The notes: generated by a model not told the origin, from the sequence alone. A DNA stretch of 64,000 bases from Paenibacillus sp. DMB5 (GCF_001517085.1 NZ_LRAC01000129.1:1-64000); one strand, 5' to 3'; shown: positions 43,932 through 53,074, counted from the first letter of the stretch. Translations and numbers: made by a program.

Positions 43932-44204
43932 ATGCCGATGCTTGATTTAACCGTGAACATAGACAAGGTCAAAATGGAGCAGATCTGCCGGCAGCAAATC
44001 GCCGAGAGAATTAAGGAGTTTGACGCTGATTTAGTTTTCTGGGATTCAGCTGAATTGCGAAGGCGAACCTGCATGAGCTGGAGCACTATTCAGGCTACAT
44101 TCTTTTTCGATCCGCGCTTTCCGAAGCGCAAGGTCAGAGGAAAGTGGTATTACCCAGCTCAAGAGACACGGGCCTTCCTTGAGCAATGGCTGGCCGAATA
44201 CTAA
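43932..44204 (+). CDS. DUF771-like small DNA-binding protein (possible excisionase)
   Basis: This encodes 90 residues. The core SAELRRRTCMSWSTIQATFF, DPRFPKRKVRGKWYYPAQET and FLEQWLAEY matches a phage group (DUF771-like) with a winged HTH: a recognition helix at MSWSTIQATF, then the basic KRKVRGKWYYP wing. It is placed between the repressor and integrase genes in the same direction, which fits an excisionase or directionality factor. The start with AAGGA is the first of two close ATGs. Confidence 0.65.
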   Translation: MPMLDLTVNIDKVKMEQICRQQIAERIKEFDADLVFWDSAELRRRTCMSWSTIQATFFFDPRFPKRKVRGKWYYPAQETRAFLEQWLAEY

Positions 44205-44255
44205 GGATGTGGGGCTAACCCACCCCCTTCATTTATCGAAAGGAGCACACCAACA

Positions 44256-45497
44256 ATGGCAAACATTCAAAAACGCGGGGACAATAGCTGGTGCTTCACC
44301 GTCTATACCGGCGTCCAGGCCAACGGCAAATACGGCCGCCGGACCAAGACATTGACCATAACAGATGAAGCCCTACTGAAGACAAAGAAACGGCTACAGG
44401 ATCACTTGGATATGGAGTATTCAAAGTTCCGGGAGGAGGTTCAGGCAGGGGAGTACATCGCTCCGCAGAAGATGACCATCTCGGATTTTGTTGAGGAGTG
44501 GCGGACGAAATACGCCGCGAAGCAGCTGGAGCATAAGACCCTCAAAGCGTATGAGTCCCACCTGAAGACACGGATCTTGCCGACCTTCGGCCACATGAAG
44601 CTAGAGGATGTGAAGCCGCTCCATATCGTGGACTTCCTTGAATCGCTCAGCCAGGATGGCGGCAGGGGGGATAAGAAAAGCGGCGGGCTAGCCTCTGGTA
44701 CGGTCCAGATCAACCATCGGGTTCTGAAGAACATCTTCTCCCGTGCCGTTGAATGGAAGATCATCAAGAGTAACCCTGTGGCTGCCGTGCAAAAGCCGAA
44801 GGTCACCAGCAAGGAAATTGTCCCTTATGATGAGCAAGAGGTACAGCTGCTGCTTCAAGCGATTGAAAAGGAGCCTATCCACTGGCGTATGCTGGTTACG
44901 CTAGCCTTGACTACCGGTATGCGGCGCGGCGAACTGCTGGGACTGGAGTGGAGGCATGTAGACTGGAGAACCGGCACTATTGACGTAAGCCAGACGCTTG
45001 TTCAAGCTCTTAAAGGCGAAATCATCGTCAAGGAGCCGAAGACCAAGAACTCCAAACGTAAGGTTACGCTGCCGGCCTCTGTGCTGGAGGAGCTGCGAGA
45101 CTATTATGCCCATAGGGTAAAGGAGCGGGACAAGCTGGGCGATGCCTGGAACGGCAGGGATCGTGAGGGCCGGGAATGGCATTTCATGTTCTGCCATGCG
45201 GACGGATCGCCGTTCCACCATGAGCGCCCTTATCTCTGGTTCCGGCAATTCATCCAGAAGAATAACCTGCGCTATATCCGCTTCCACGATCTGCGCCATA
45301 CCTCGGCCACGCTGCTCATTAACCAGGGGGTTCACGCCAAGATCATTTCGGAGCGGCTGGGCCATGGGAATATCACTACAACGATGAATATTTACGGCCA
45401 TGCGCTCCAGTCTGCGGACCAGGCTGCAGCTGATAAGCTAGACTCACTGTTTTCCAAAAAGGGGAACAGCCAAAAAATAAAGACGCTTCAGGAGTAA
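44256..45497 (+). CDS. int: Tyrosine recombinase / integrase
   Basis: This encodes 413 residues. The N-terminal 70 residues are an arm-binding AP2-type domain, followed by a SAM-like core-binding domain (EEWRTKYAAKQLEHKTLKAY). The catalytic domain has the Arg in TGMRRGELLGLEW (about residue 225), HDLRHTSATLL (His/Arg about 344-347), LGHGNITTTMNIYGH with the third His near 369 and the nucleophile Tyr near 380. The ribosome binding site is AAAGGAGC. Its end is followed by the arm-type repeat and att-like sequence. It catalyses integration and excision; the site at the 3' end of the rlmD-like gene is its probable target. Confidence 0.9.
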   Translation: MANIQKRGDNSWCFTVYTGVQANGKYGRRTKTLTITDEALLKTKKRLQDHLDMEYSKFREEVQAGEYIAPQKMTISDFVEEWRTKYAAKQLEHKTLKAYESHLKTRILPTFGHMKLEDVKPLHIVDFLESLSQDGGRGDKKSGGLASGTVQINHRVLKNIFSRAVEWKIIKSNPVAAVQKPKVTSKEIVPYDEQEVQLLLQAIEKEPIHWRMLVTLALTTGMRRGELLGLEWRHVDWRTGTIDVSQTLVQALKGEIIVKEPKTKNSKRKVTLPASVLEELRDYYAHRVKERDKLGDAWNGRDREGREWHFMFCHADGSPFHHERPYLWFRQFIQKNNLRYIRFHDLRHTSATLLINQGVHAKIISERLGHGNITTTMNIYGHALQSADQAAADKLDSLFSKKGNSQKIKTLQE

Positions 45498-45563
45498 TTC
45501 CCGAGCGCCTTCTTGCTTTCTTTTATGTCGAATTATATTTATTTACTGGCGATTATTTAGGTT

Positions 45564-45584
45564 TTTCACATCAAATTCACATCA
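45564..45584. repeat. Right arm-type integrase repeat
   Basis: An exact 21-bp direct repeat of 28398-28418, about 65 bp after the integrase stop. The doublet TCACATCA is a typical integrase arm site. It marks the right end of the element. Confidence 0.75.
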
Positions 45585-45633
45585 GCTAGCGATTACACTC
45601 ACTGTCCCACTAACTTCCACGCAGCTGTATCAT

Positions 45634-45672
45634 CGTAAAAACCCTTGATACACAAGGCTTCCCACCACTGTA
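45634..45672. other. Right att-like sequence, ends at rlmD stop codon
   Basis: It contains the dyad CCTTG-ATACA-CAAGG and then CTTCCCACCACTGTA, ending next to the stop codon of the rlmD-like gene (stop at 45673-45675). The left att-like sequence (28312-28350) matches it in reverse orientation over 39 bp (about 30 identities). The exact crossover cannot be defined without the empty site. Confidence 0.5.
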
Positions 45673-47228
45673 CTATTTCAGCTCCAGTAAAGCGACTGAT
45701 TCTATATGTGTCGTATGCGGGAACATATCCACCGGTGTAACCTCCACCGTCTTGTACCCGCCATCCTCCAGCACCCGCAAGTCCCTTGCCAGTGTCGACG
45801 GATTACACGACACATACACTACGCGTTCCGGCTGCATCTGCAGGATCGTATCCAGCAGACGCGGGTCGCAGCCCTTACGCGGCGGATCGACGACGATTAC
45901 GTCCGGCGTGACGCCCTGTTCTTTCCAGTTGGGAATGACGTCCTCGGACGCCCCTACCTCGAACACTACATTGTTCATATTATTAAGCTTCGCGTTTCCA
46001 CGCGCATCTTCAATCGCTTCCGGCACAATCTCTACGCCGTATACCTTAGCCGCATGCTGGGCCAGGAACAGGGAGATCGTCCCGATGCCGCAGTAGGCAT
46101 CGATAACCGTCTCGTTTCCGGTCAGTCCCGCGTATTCTACGGTTTTGCCGTACAGCACCTCGGTCTGTGCCGGGTTCACCTGATAGAAGGAACGCGCTGA
46201 GATCGCGAATTGTACATCGCCGATGTAATCGTAGATCACGTCTCTGCCCCACAGGACACGGGTTTCGTTACCGAAGATAACGTTCGTACGCTGGGTATTC
46301 ACATTCTGGCAGATGCTGACTACATCCGGCAGCTGCTCGCGGATGCTGCCGAGCCAGGCGTCAAGGTGCGGGATGTCGCGTCCATTGGTTACGAGGACGA
46401 GCATCATCTCACCGGTACGGAAGGCTTTCTTGACGACGACGTGGCGGAGCAGGCCGCGGCTGGTTTCTTCATTATACGCAGAGATACCGAGCTCTCTGCC
46501 GATGCCTTTGACCGCAGCTACGACGCTGTCGTTATGCTCATGCTGAATCAGGCATGTCTCCATATCGACGATCCGGTGGCTGCGCGGGCGTAGAAGCCGC
46601 CGACCAGGCCGCCTTCGGTGACGCCAATCGGCACCTGGGCCTTGTTGCGGTAGCGCCAAGGCTCGTCCATGCCCAGGGTTGGGCGGACGATGATGCCGTC
46701 AGCCTGCGCCTCCCCGGCACTTGCCTCTGCACTTTCACTCGCACCCGCTCCCTCAGCCCGCTTCGCCGCCTCTGCAGCTCCTTCCGCCCCGCCGCTTCCG
46801 GCTATAGCGCCTCTACCCGGCGCTCCCGCAACCTGCAGCTTCCCGATCCGCTGCAGGTTGTCCACCACTAGCTGGCGTTTCCAAGCCAGCTGGGCGGTGT
46901 AGTCCATGTGCTGCAGCTGGCAGCCGCCGCACTGGTCGTAGATATCGCAGGGCGGCGCGATGCGGTCGCTGCTCGCCTGTACGAGCTTGAGCAGCTTGGC
47001 ATAGCCGTATTGCTTCTTGGTCTTAAGGACCTTGGCCTGCACCTTCTCACCGGGCAGGGCGCCCTGCACAAAGAGGGTAAAGCCATCCACCCGGCCTACC
47101 CCTTCGCCTTCATGGGTCATGCCGATGATATCGAGCATAACCTCGTCATTCTTGTTCACTGGCAGATCGGCGGCAGGCGCCGAAGCTTCCCGGCTGCCAC
47201 CCCGGCGTCCGCTGCGGTGTTTACTCAT
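45673..47228 (-). pseudogene. rlmD: RlmD/RumA-type 23S rRNA (uracil-C5) methyltransferase, frameshifted
   Basis: The ATG at 47228 starts MSKHRSGRRGG; the full protein would be about 517 residues. It has a TRAM domain (DEVMLDIIGMTHEGEGVGRV), a 4Fe-4S type cluster region with CDIYDQCGGCQLQH, a linker unusually rich in Ala/Gly/Glu, then SAM-binding DAYCGIGTISLFLAQHA and catalytic DPPRKGCDPRLL and YVSCNPSTLARDL. These enzymes methylate uracil in 23S rRNA. Near 46581-46585 one C appears lost in GCTGCC, so the frame changes within FYAR. The second half (327 codons) reads on in a different frame. The element's att-like site adjoins its 3' end. Confidence 0.85.
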
Positions 47229-47414
47229 TGTTATATACTCACTTCTTTCATGATCTTCACTATTAATGATGCTAATAATTAACCTTATATTTATCGTATC
47301 ATCCACCGGTTCAAACCGTGTTATTCACATTACAAAAGCTCCAGCTGACCCGGCGGGCCACCGCACGAATCAAGTGGAGCTTTATCTTCTCTCGCTCTTT
47401 AACAATCCATTGCC

Positions 47415-48308
47415 TTAGTGATTCTGGGCAAAGATCCGCAGATGCTGCGGCAGAATCTCGAACCTGCCCGGCAGGGTGCCGCCAAGCTCACCATCCAGGT
47501 TCAGCTGGACGTAGCCCGGGGAGGTAACCTCCATTGCGTCGGTACGGAAGTACACGACTTTCTTGTCCTGCAGGTGCTCCCCGCGGATGGCCAGAGTGAC
47601 CAGGCGGATGAACTCGGCAAGGTTACATTTCTTGACCGCAATAACGTCGAACAGGCCGTCGTCGATCCGGGCATCCGGAGCGAGCTTCTCGAAGCCGCCG
47701 ACGGAGTTGGTGTTGGCGATCAGGAACAGCATGAACTCGTCATGGATCAGCTCCTGGCCGTTCGCGCGGATGTAGAGCTCCTGGGGCGACAGGCTGGCCA
47801 TTTTCTCGATACCCTTCAGGTAGTAAGCAAGCTGGCCCATCATCGTCTTCAGTCTGCTTGGAACCTCGTATGTCAGCTCGGTCAGGCGTCCGCCGCCGGC
47901 TATATTAATGAAATAACGGTCGTTGGCTTTGCCGAGGTCAATTAGGCGCGACTCCTGGCGCAGAATCAGATCGCAGGAATCCTCCCAGTTCTTCGGAATG
48001 CCCATCGCCCGGGCAAAATCATTGGTCGTACCCAGCGGCATTACACCGAGCGGAGGCCGGTTAGGCTTCTCTGCCATCCCGTTGATGACCTCGTTTAAGG
48101 TTCCGTCGCCGCCGGCTGCTATGATCAGATCATAGGTACCGCGTTCAACGGCCTCAGCCGCTGCCGCCGTAGCATCGCCTTCCCCGGTTGTGGCATGGCA
48201 GGAGGCTTCGATGCCGCCAATATCCAGCCGCTCCAAAATGTCGGCGAGTCGTCTTTTCATTTCTTCCCGTCCAGAAGTGGGATTATAAATCAATCTCGCA
48301 GTTTTCAT
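47415..48308 (-). CDS. dgkB: Diacylglycerol kinase family lipid kinase
   Basis: This encodes 297 residues. IYNPTSGREEMKRRLADILE and LIIAAGGDGTLNEVINGMAE (the GGDGT ATP-binding motif, about residues 66-70) and PLGTTNDFARAMGIP are the hallmarks of the DagK catalytic domain. The C-terminal half is the YegS/DgkB beta-sandwich. The enzyme phosphorylates diacylglycerol to phosphatidic acid, returning lipid from the teichoic-acid cycle. The start is the ATG behind GGTGG. It lies about 185 bp downstream of the chelatase gene on the same strand and may share transcription. Confidence 0.9.
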   Translation of the reverse strand: MKTARLIYNPTSGREEMKRRLADILERLDIGGIEASCHATTGEGDATAAAAEAVERGTYDLIIAAGGDGTLNEVINGMAEKPNRPPLGVMPLGTTNDFARAMGIPKNWEDSCDLILRQESRLIDLGKANDRYFINIAGGGRLTELTYEVPSRLKTMMGQLAYYLKGIEKMASLSPQELYIRANGQELIHDEFMLFLIANTNSVGGFEKLAPDARIDDGLFDVIAVKKCNLAEFIRLVTLAIRGEHLQDKKVVYFRTDAMEVTSPGYVQLNLDGELGGTLPGRFEILPQHLRIFAQNH

Positions 48309-48493
48309 TACCGGAACGCCACCTGTGTATTAGAAATAGATAACCTTACTGATTATACCCAATTCCGCACCCTACAAGCAATGTTGGAGGCGAAGCAGCC
48401 AAACTTTTTTGCTATATCAATCATCTTCATCAGCAGGCTATCTAAATATATCTATGCGGCAGTACCAGGTTTCATTCCAAAAAAAGTGTCACT

Positions 48494-49261
48494 TTACTGC
48501 CCGCGCACCTGCTCCAGCATCACACTCACCTGCTGTTCGATCCAGTGCGGCAGCAGCGGATGCGGCAGCAGCGTCCTTCCGTTATAGGCATACGCAAGTC
48601 CTTCAAGCTGTCCCGGAAGAACTACCTTGGTGAAATACCCCTCACTCAAAAAGAGCGGAGCCACCAGCACATCGTAGCCCTGCCCTATCCAGTATTCCGC
48701 CCGCTCCCGCACCGTCCCGACGCTCAGCAGGCCGTAATCTGCCGCTGCTACACCGCTGACAGCCCGCACCCGCTCAGCAAGGGAGGAGATGCCCGCTTCC
48801 CAGCGCTGGCGGAAGCCGTCATGCTTGCTGCCGTGGCCGACGAGCAGGATCATCTCCCGCTCCGGGCGGACTGACAGCTCGCGCAGCTTGTCCCAGAGCA
48901 TGACGGCAATATCCGGGTCGTCGTCAACCGGATAACCGAAGTGAATATTCGCCTGCACGGCGAACGGCTCAAGATCGGTCTCGCGCTCCGGCGCAGGCTT
49001 CGCACCCAGTGCATATGCTATTTCATCTATATGCGTACTGCCCGATGAAACAAACAAGGGGACCACAACAATGTCTGTGACCCCTGCATGTTCAAGCTCA
49101 TTTATTCCGTCCTGAATCAGGCGGCCTTCCACCAGCTCCAGAAAAGACACTGCCACAGGCAGCGCCTCTCCAAGCGATAAATGGTTCACTGCTTCATCGA
49201 CAATCTCCACCCAGGCTGTATCCCGGGAGCCGTGACTGATAATTAGGACGCCCGGCTTCAT
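48494..49261 (-). CDS. CbiX/SirB-type sirohydrochlorin chelatase-like protein
   Basis: This encodes 255 residues. The N-terminal LIISHGSRDTAWVEIVDEAV (His for metal binding) and the second-half ILLVGHGSKHDGFRQRWEAG repeat the CbiX fold (two half domains). VVVPLFVSSGSTHIDEIAYA and LVAPLFLSEGYFTKVVLP are the matching strands. Such proteins insert Co or Fe into sirohydrochlorin or a related precursor. Four bases separate it from the YerC-like gene, so the two form an operon. The specific metal cannot be deduced. Confidence 0.8.
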   Translation of the reverse strand: MKPGVLIISHGSRDTAWVEIVDEAVNHLSLGEALPVAVSFLELVEGRLIQDGINELEHAGVTDIVVVPLFVSSGSTHIDEIAYALGAKPAPERETDLEPFAVQANIHFGYPVDDDPDIAVMLWDKLRELSVRPEREMILLVGHGSKHDGFRQRWEAGISSLAERVRAVSGVAAADYGLLSVGTVRERAEYWIGQGYDVLVAPLFLSEGYFTKVVLPGQLEGLAYAYNGRTLLPHPLLPHWIEQQVSVMLEQVRGQ

Positions 49262-49265
49262 GATG

Positions 49266-49556
49266 TTAGCGCCCCAGACGTTCCAGCGTCATTTTGTAGC
49301 CGTCGTTGCCATAATTGAGGCAGCGCTTCACCCGGGAGATGGTGGCTGTGCTTGCTCCGGTCTCGGCTTCGATCTGATTGTATGTAGAACCCTTGCCCAG
49401 CATACGCGCGACCTCAAGACGCTGTGACAGCGACTGAATCTCGTTCACGGTGCACAGATCGTCGAAGAAGACATAGCATTCTTCCATATTTTTAAGTGTC
49501 AAAATGGCTTCGAATAGTTGGTCAATACTTTTATCGTTTAGCTTCTTAAGCTGCAT
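49266..49556 (-). CDS. yerC: YerC/YecD family TrpR-related regulator
   Basis: This encodes 96 residues. The sequence DDLCTVNEIQSLSQRLEVAR followed by MLGKGSTYNQIEAETGASTA and TISRVKRCLNYGNDGY is the YerC/YecD TrpR-like HTH, nearly full length. It is a cytosolic DNA-binding protein of unknown regulon in Bacilli. Its start has AGGGGATG. It heads an operon with the chelatase gene. Confidence 0.9.
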   Translation of the reverse strand: MQLKKLNDKSIDQLFEAILTLKNMEECYVFFDDLCTVNEIQSLSQRLEVARMLGKGSTYNQIEAETGASTATISRVKRCLNYGNDGYKMTLERLGR

Positions 49557-49995
49557 CGTAAATCATCCCCTAAAAAGTTTGGTCAGCATCATCTTCACGG
49601 ATTAAGCATTATCCAAAACTGGCTTTAAAGCATTAAAGCTGTAAAATTAACAAGACTATCTTGCCTCTACTATATTGCACTGGGGCAGTTTTTTCAAGCA
49701 TTAACGATTTCACGCTGTAAAGAACGAAAATGACGGACATCTGTCCGCCCCAGGCGCACATCTTATATTCAATTTGGATTATACTCCATCTGCATCTGAT
49801 AGGATTTACCGCCTTAACTATAGTACTACATAACCTCTGAAAATCAAGCATGGACACGGTTTCTTCACTTCCGCCCCATCCCTCTGGGCATCCGCCCTTT
49901 TCCGCTCTTATCCCGGTTATCCGGGCGTTTGACTATACCCTATGTTCGCCCATGACATACAGTATAGCAAACCAATAACGAAGGAATGTGATGTT
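49557..49995. other. Intergenic region upstream of yerC and the basic-tail gene
   Basis: About 440 bp with the promoters of the two divergent genes. A 74-codon minus-strand frame at 49633-49857 has no start signals and is rejected. An AT-rich segment near 49620-49700 is a likely promoter region. Confidence 0.5.
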
Positions 49996-50544
49996 ATGCC
50001 TCATCATTACTATAATCATTCCCGCCGGGACGGGCGCTCATTAGCCGGTTCATATGCGCCGTCAGGCTATCCCGGCATCGGTTCCTACGTCCAGCCGCCT
50101 CCCCCGATTGAGAGCGGAATGCTGCCCGCACTCGGGACAGAGGCTGCGGATACGGCGCTTGCCGTGCCTGTTGCCGCCGCTGAAGCAGCTCCCAAAGCCG
50201 GCGGACTGCTGGGCAATCTCGGGAATCTCGGCAACCTGGCCAACATGGAGCAGATCAAGGGGATTATTGACCGGATGGGCGGGATCGACGGGATTGTAAG
50301 CTCCATGGGCAAGGTGCAGAAGGTGGTCGAGGGCTTTCAGCAGATGGCACCGATGGTGAAGCTGGTTATGGGCACTTTCGGCAAAAAGAAGGGCTCCGGC
50401 TCTTTAGCAGCCGAGGAGGATGCCGCCATGTATCAGCCCAAACGCAAAAAAAGACGCCCATCCAAGCAGCGCCGCAAAGCTCCGGCCAAACCCAAAAACC
50501 GCCGGAAGTCCTCTCCATCCTCTGCTAAACGCCGCCGCTCTTAG
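49996..50544 (+). CDS. Hypothetical protein with basic C-terminal tail
   Basis: This encodes 182 residues from the ATG at 49996 behind AAGGA. It starts MPHHYYNHSRRDGRSLAGSY with a Tyr/Pro/Gly-rich region, an Ala/Gly/Leu core (LLGNLGNLGNLANMEQIKGI) and a mid-section IVSSMGKVQKVVEGFQQMAP. The end is strongly basic (KRKKRRPSKQRRKAP and so on). The repeated LGNLGN unit is odd. The tail suggests nucleic-acid binding, and a spore-coat-associated role is possible; neither is proven. It ends in a strong terminator. Confidence 0.65.
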   Translation: MPHHYYNHSRRDGRSLAGSYAPSGYPGIGSYVQPPPPIESGMLPALGTEAADTALAVPVAAAEAAPKAGGLLGNLGNLGNLANMEQIKGIIDRMGGIDGIVSSMGKVQKVVEGFQQMAPMVKLVMGTFGKKKGSGSLAAEEDAAMYQPKRKKRRPSKQRRKAPAKPKNRRKSSPSSAKRRRS

Positions 50545-50558
50545 CGGAGGCGTTTAGC
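50524..50558 (+). terminator. Strong intrinsic terminator
   Basis: GCTAAACGCC pairs with GGCGTTTAGC with an inner CGC/GCG, followed by seven Ts. It partly overlaps the end of the basic-tail gene. Confidence 0.9.
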
Positions 50559-50639
50559 TTTTTTTCATTGTATAGGCCGGGTCGCCGCAAAGTAACTGAG
50601 TCAGCTTTCATGCAAAGACCCCGCATTGGGGTAAAGCTG

Positions 50640-51599
50640 CTACTTAAACCACCCGCTCCGCCGGAACCAGAGGATCATGCTTCCCCCAAGCGCCAGCATC
50701 ACCAGCAGAATGACCGGATACCCGTACGTCCAGTCCAGCTCCGGCATGACCCGGAAGTTCATCCCGTAGATGCCGGCGATCAGCGTCAGCGGCATGAAGA
50801 CAGTGGTGATAACAGTCAGCGTCTTCATAATCGAATTCATCCGGTTGGAGTTAAGCGAGATGTAGCTGTCCCGCAGATCGGCGGTCATTTCGCGGTCCAC
50901 CTCGATCATGTCGGTCAGCTTCAGCAGATGGTCATGAATATCGCCGAAGTAGATCCGCTCCTCCCCGTTGCTCTGCACATGCTGGGAATTGACGATCCGG
51001 TACATCAGGTCGCGCATCGGTACAATGGTCCGCCGCAGCTTCAGCAGCCGTCCGCGCACCCGGAAGACCTGGCTCATCAGCTCCTCCACCGATTCTTTTT
51101 CACCCATGCTCTCCAGATCTGCCAGCTCGTCCTCCAGATTGTACAGGCTCGGGAAATAACGGTCGACCAGCTTGTCCATCACCGTATAGGCCGCAGCCAC
51201 CGGGCCGCCCGACCAGCCTTTGCGGCTGTGGATTTCCGCCTGCACCAGTTCCCAGGCCTCGTCCATTTCCGGCTTCTGCTGGTGGTGGTAGGAGACGAGA
51301 AAGCTCGGGCTCAGGAACAGATCCACCTCCTCCGCCTCCAGCGTCTGCTCATTAAGTGCATGCAGCACAAAAAACTGCACGTCCTCATAATAATCCAGCT
51401 TTGGCCGCTGCAGGGTGTGCATGCAGTCCTCAATCGCCAGAGGATGAAAGTGAAAATAGCTGTCCAGCAGCCGTGTCTCCTCCGGCGTCGGTGCGTTGAA
51501 GTCTGCCCAGATCCAGGCATATTCAGCGATAACCATGTCCTGAAGCGGCAGCCCCGTCAGCACCTCCCCCTGTCGGGTTACCGCGAGTGTACGTATCAT
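50640..51599 (-). CDS. corA: CorA-type magnesium transporter
   Basis: The ATG at 51599 has GGAGG at 9 nt (319 residues). The long N-terminal cytosolic part ends in helix VDREMTADLRDSYISLNSNR, followed by two membrane segments. The signature IYGMNFR (GMN) between the membrane segments is the ion entrance. The C-terminus is WFRRSGWFK. It transports Mg2+ (and possibly Co2+ or Ni2+) as a pentamer. It is transcribed toward the terminator of the plus-strand gene. No riboswitch is seen. Confidence 0.95.
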   Translation of the reverse strand: MIRTLAVTRQGEVLTGLPLQDMVIAEYAWIWADFNAPTPEETRLLDSYFHFHPLAIEDCMHTLQRPKLDYYEDVQFFVLHALNEQTLEAEEVDLFLSPSFLVSYHHQQKPEMDEAWELVQAEIHSRKGWSGGPVAAAYTVMDKLVDRYFPSLYNLEDELADLESMGEKESVEELMSQVFRVRGRLLKLRRTIVPMRDLMYRIVNSQHVQSNGEERIYFGDIHDHLLKLTDMIEVDREMTADLRDSYISLNSNRMNSIMKTLTVITTVFMPLTLIAGIYGMNFRVMPELDWTYGYPVILLVMLALGGSMILWFRRSGWFK

Positions 51600-51722
51600 G
51601 AATGAGTCCTCCATTTGTTCCTGCTTCCAATTACTGCAGCGCTCTAATGCTACTATTGTACAGCATGAGAGGGCCTCCGCCCAAATTACAGCTTAATTTA
51701 AACTTATTCGCACAAAAAAATA

Positions 51723-51755
51723 ACCCCCGGCCCGCTGTTCAGCGGTTCCGAGGGT
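51723..51755 (-). terminator. Terminator-like hairpin
   Basis: ACCCCCGG pairs with CCGAGGGT around an inner CCGCTG/CAGCGG, with an A-run to the left (T-run for minus-strand RNA). It may end the glutamine-sensing operon, though 400 bp separate it from the response regulator. Confidence 0.5.
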
Positions 51756-51869
51756 GATCGACTAGCCTGTTGCATTGAAGGATAGCTGTGACACACGAAC
51801 GCTTCGGAGAAGAGTTAATTGTAAGGCGAGCTGTTCCATTACTTTGTCGTATGCTTATGCAAGGCATCC

Positions 51870-52075
51870 CCAGCAGCTAGTTGGATTTTCGTCACTTAAT
51901 TTCAGCATTCCTCGGACTTTACGTCAGTTAGGTGGAAAAACGCTAACTAATTCCGGCTGTTAACCGTTCTGGAGGCCATTTCGGAGAAATTAAGTGACGT
52001 TTTTCCAATTAGTTTCCTGATTACGGACTTCATCGGGAATTTAGATGGCAAATTTCCACTTAATTCGTTGGACGA
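51870..52075. repeat. Intergenic repeat element with inverted copies
   Basis: TTAGTTGGATTTTCGTCACTT at about 51878 is matched by an inverted relative at about 51987-52012 (AAATTAAGTGACGTTTTTCC), with further relatives TTAGGTGGAAAAACGCTAAC near 51928 and TTAGATGGCAAATTTCCACT near 52042. They form nested dyads. The short sequence family resembles repeats seen between genes in Paenibacillus genomes. No coding frame fits here. Confidence 0.65.
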
Positions 52076-52169
52076 TCCACCCAGTCGCTCTAATTCAGCA
52101 ATTTTACACACAACGGCTGCCCAACAAGCTGATCTCTGGCATATCCGCCGCCCAATATCAATACTTCTT

Positions 52170-53071
52170 TTACCGCCCCAAGCCCTCCAGCAGCTCCAGG
52201 TGCAGCACCTGCAGGAACTTCTTGATGTTGACCTTCACCTTGCCGGAATCCCGGCCCAGCTCGATCTCCTTCATCTTCAGCCGGACCTCCTCGAAGTCGA
52301 AATAGAGCGGCGCGTAGTGCTCGAACTTCGGATTGCCATAATCGGTCAGGCCGATCGAAGCCAGGTTGGCCAGCCCCGCGGACAGGGCGCGGCGCAGCCG
52401 CTGCTCAATTGCCTTCACTTCCTTGGCGGCCTCTGCCGGCGAGGATTTATAGGTGGCTGCGGCCATCTCGTACAGCTCTTTGAGCGGCGGAAGCGTGCGG
52501 TTATCCTCTCTGGCCGCCACCAGCTCCATCATCAGGATGATGTCACGGCTGCCGCCCTCGGAGATCATGCCCATATTCATCAGAATTGGCTGGACAATCT
52601 CCTTCACGGTCCGTTTGTTCAATGCCGTCTGCGCCATGCCGAACTGCAGTCCCTCCAGCTTGCCGAGGCTTGACTTGATCTCATCCAGATAGCGGTTGAT
52701 CGCATAGCGCTCATTCACCTTATGCAGCACAGATTCGACCTCGATTTTGTTGATCGGCTTGCGGATGAAGAACTCGATGCCGCTGCGGTAAGCACGGCCG
52801 ACCAAATCGCCGTTCTCGATCTGTGAGATCATCACGAACTTGGAGCGGCAGCCCTGGGCCTGCAGGGAATCGATCGTCTCAATGCCGTCCTGATCCGGCA
52901 TAAGCAGATCCATCAGCACAATATCGGGACGCTCCTCCAGAATCAGGCGTACGCGTCCTGGCCGCCTTCAGCTGTGCCAACCACTTCACCAAGCCCGCTG
53001 TCTTCGATTATATGCTGCAGCATTCTTCTGGCCGTTGCATCGTCATCCACAATACAAAAAGATAATGGCAT
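52170..53071 (-). pseudogene. glnL: GlnL/YcbB-type response regulator, frameshifted in receiver domain
   Basis: The ATG at 53071 starts PLSFCIVDDDATARRMLQHI; the phosphoacceptor block is IVLMDLLMPDQDG. Near 52945 one A (plus strand) appears lost in AATCAAGGCG, so the frame changes after GGQDAYA. The rest (about 240 residues) reads KPINKIEVESVLHKVNERYA and the YcbB-type output domain (LHLELLEGLGR end). The protein is the regulator for the sensor kinase whose stop is 3 bp upstream. In Bacillus the pair responds to glutamine. If the base is real, the regulator is inactive; sequence error is more likely. Confidence 0.8.
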
Positions 53072-53074
53072 CCC

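Noticed and set aside
49633..49857. 74-codon minus-strand frame upstream of yerC
   Set aside because: It lies in the likely promoter region and has no ribosome binding site.
50568..51605. 345-codon plus-strand frame opposite corA
   Set aside because: It is a His/Gln/Arg-rich shadow of the clearly real corA gene.
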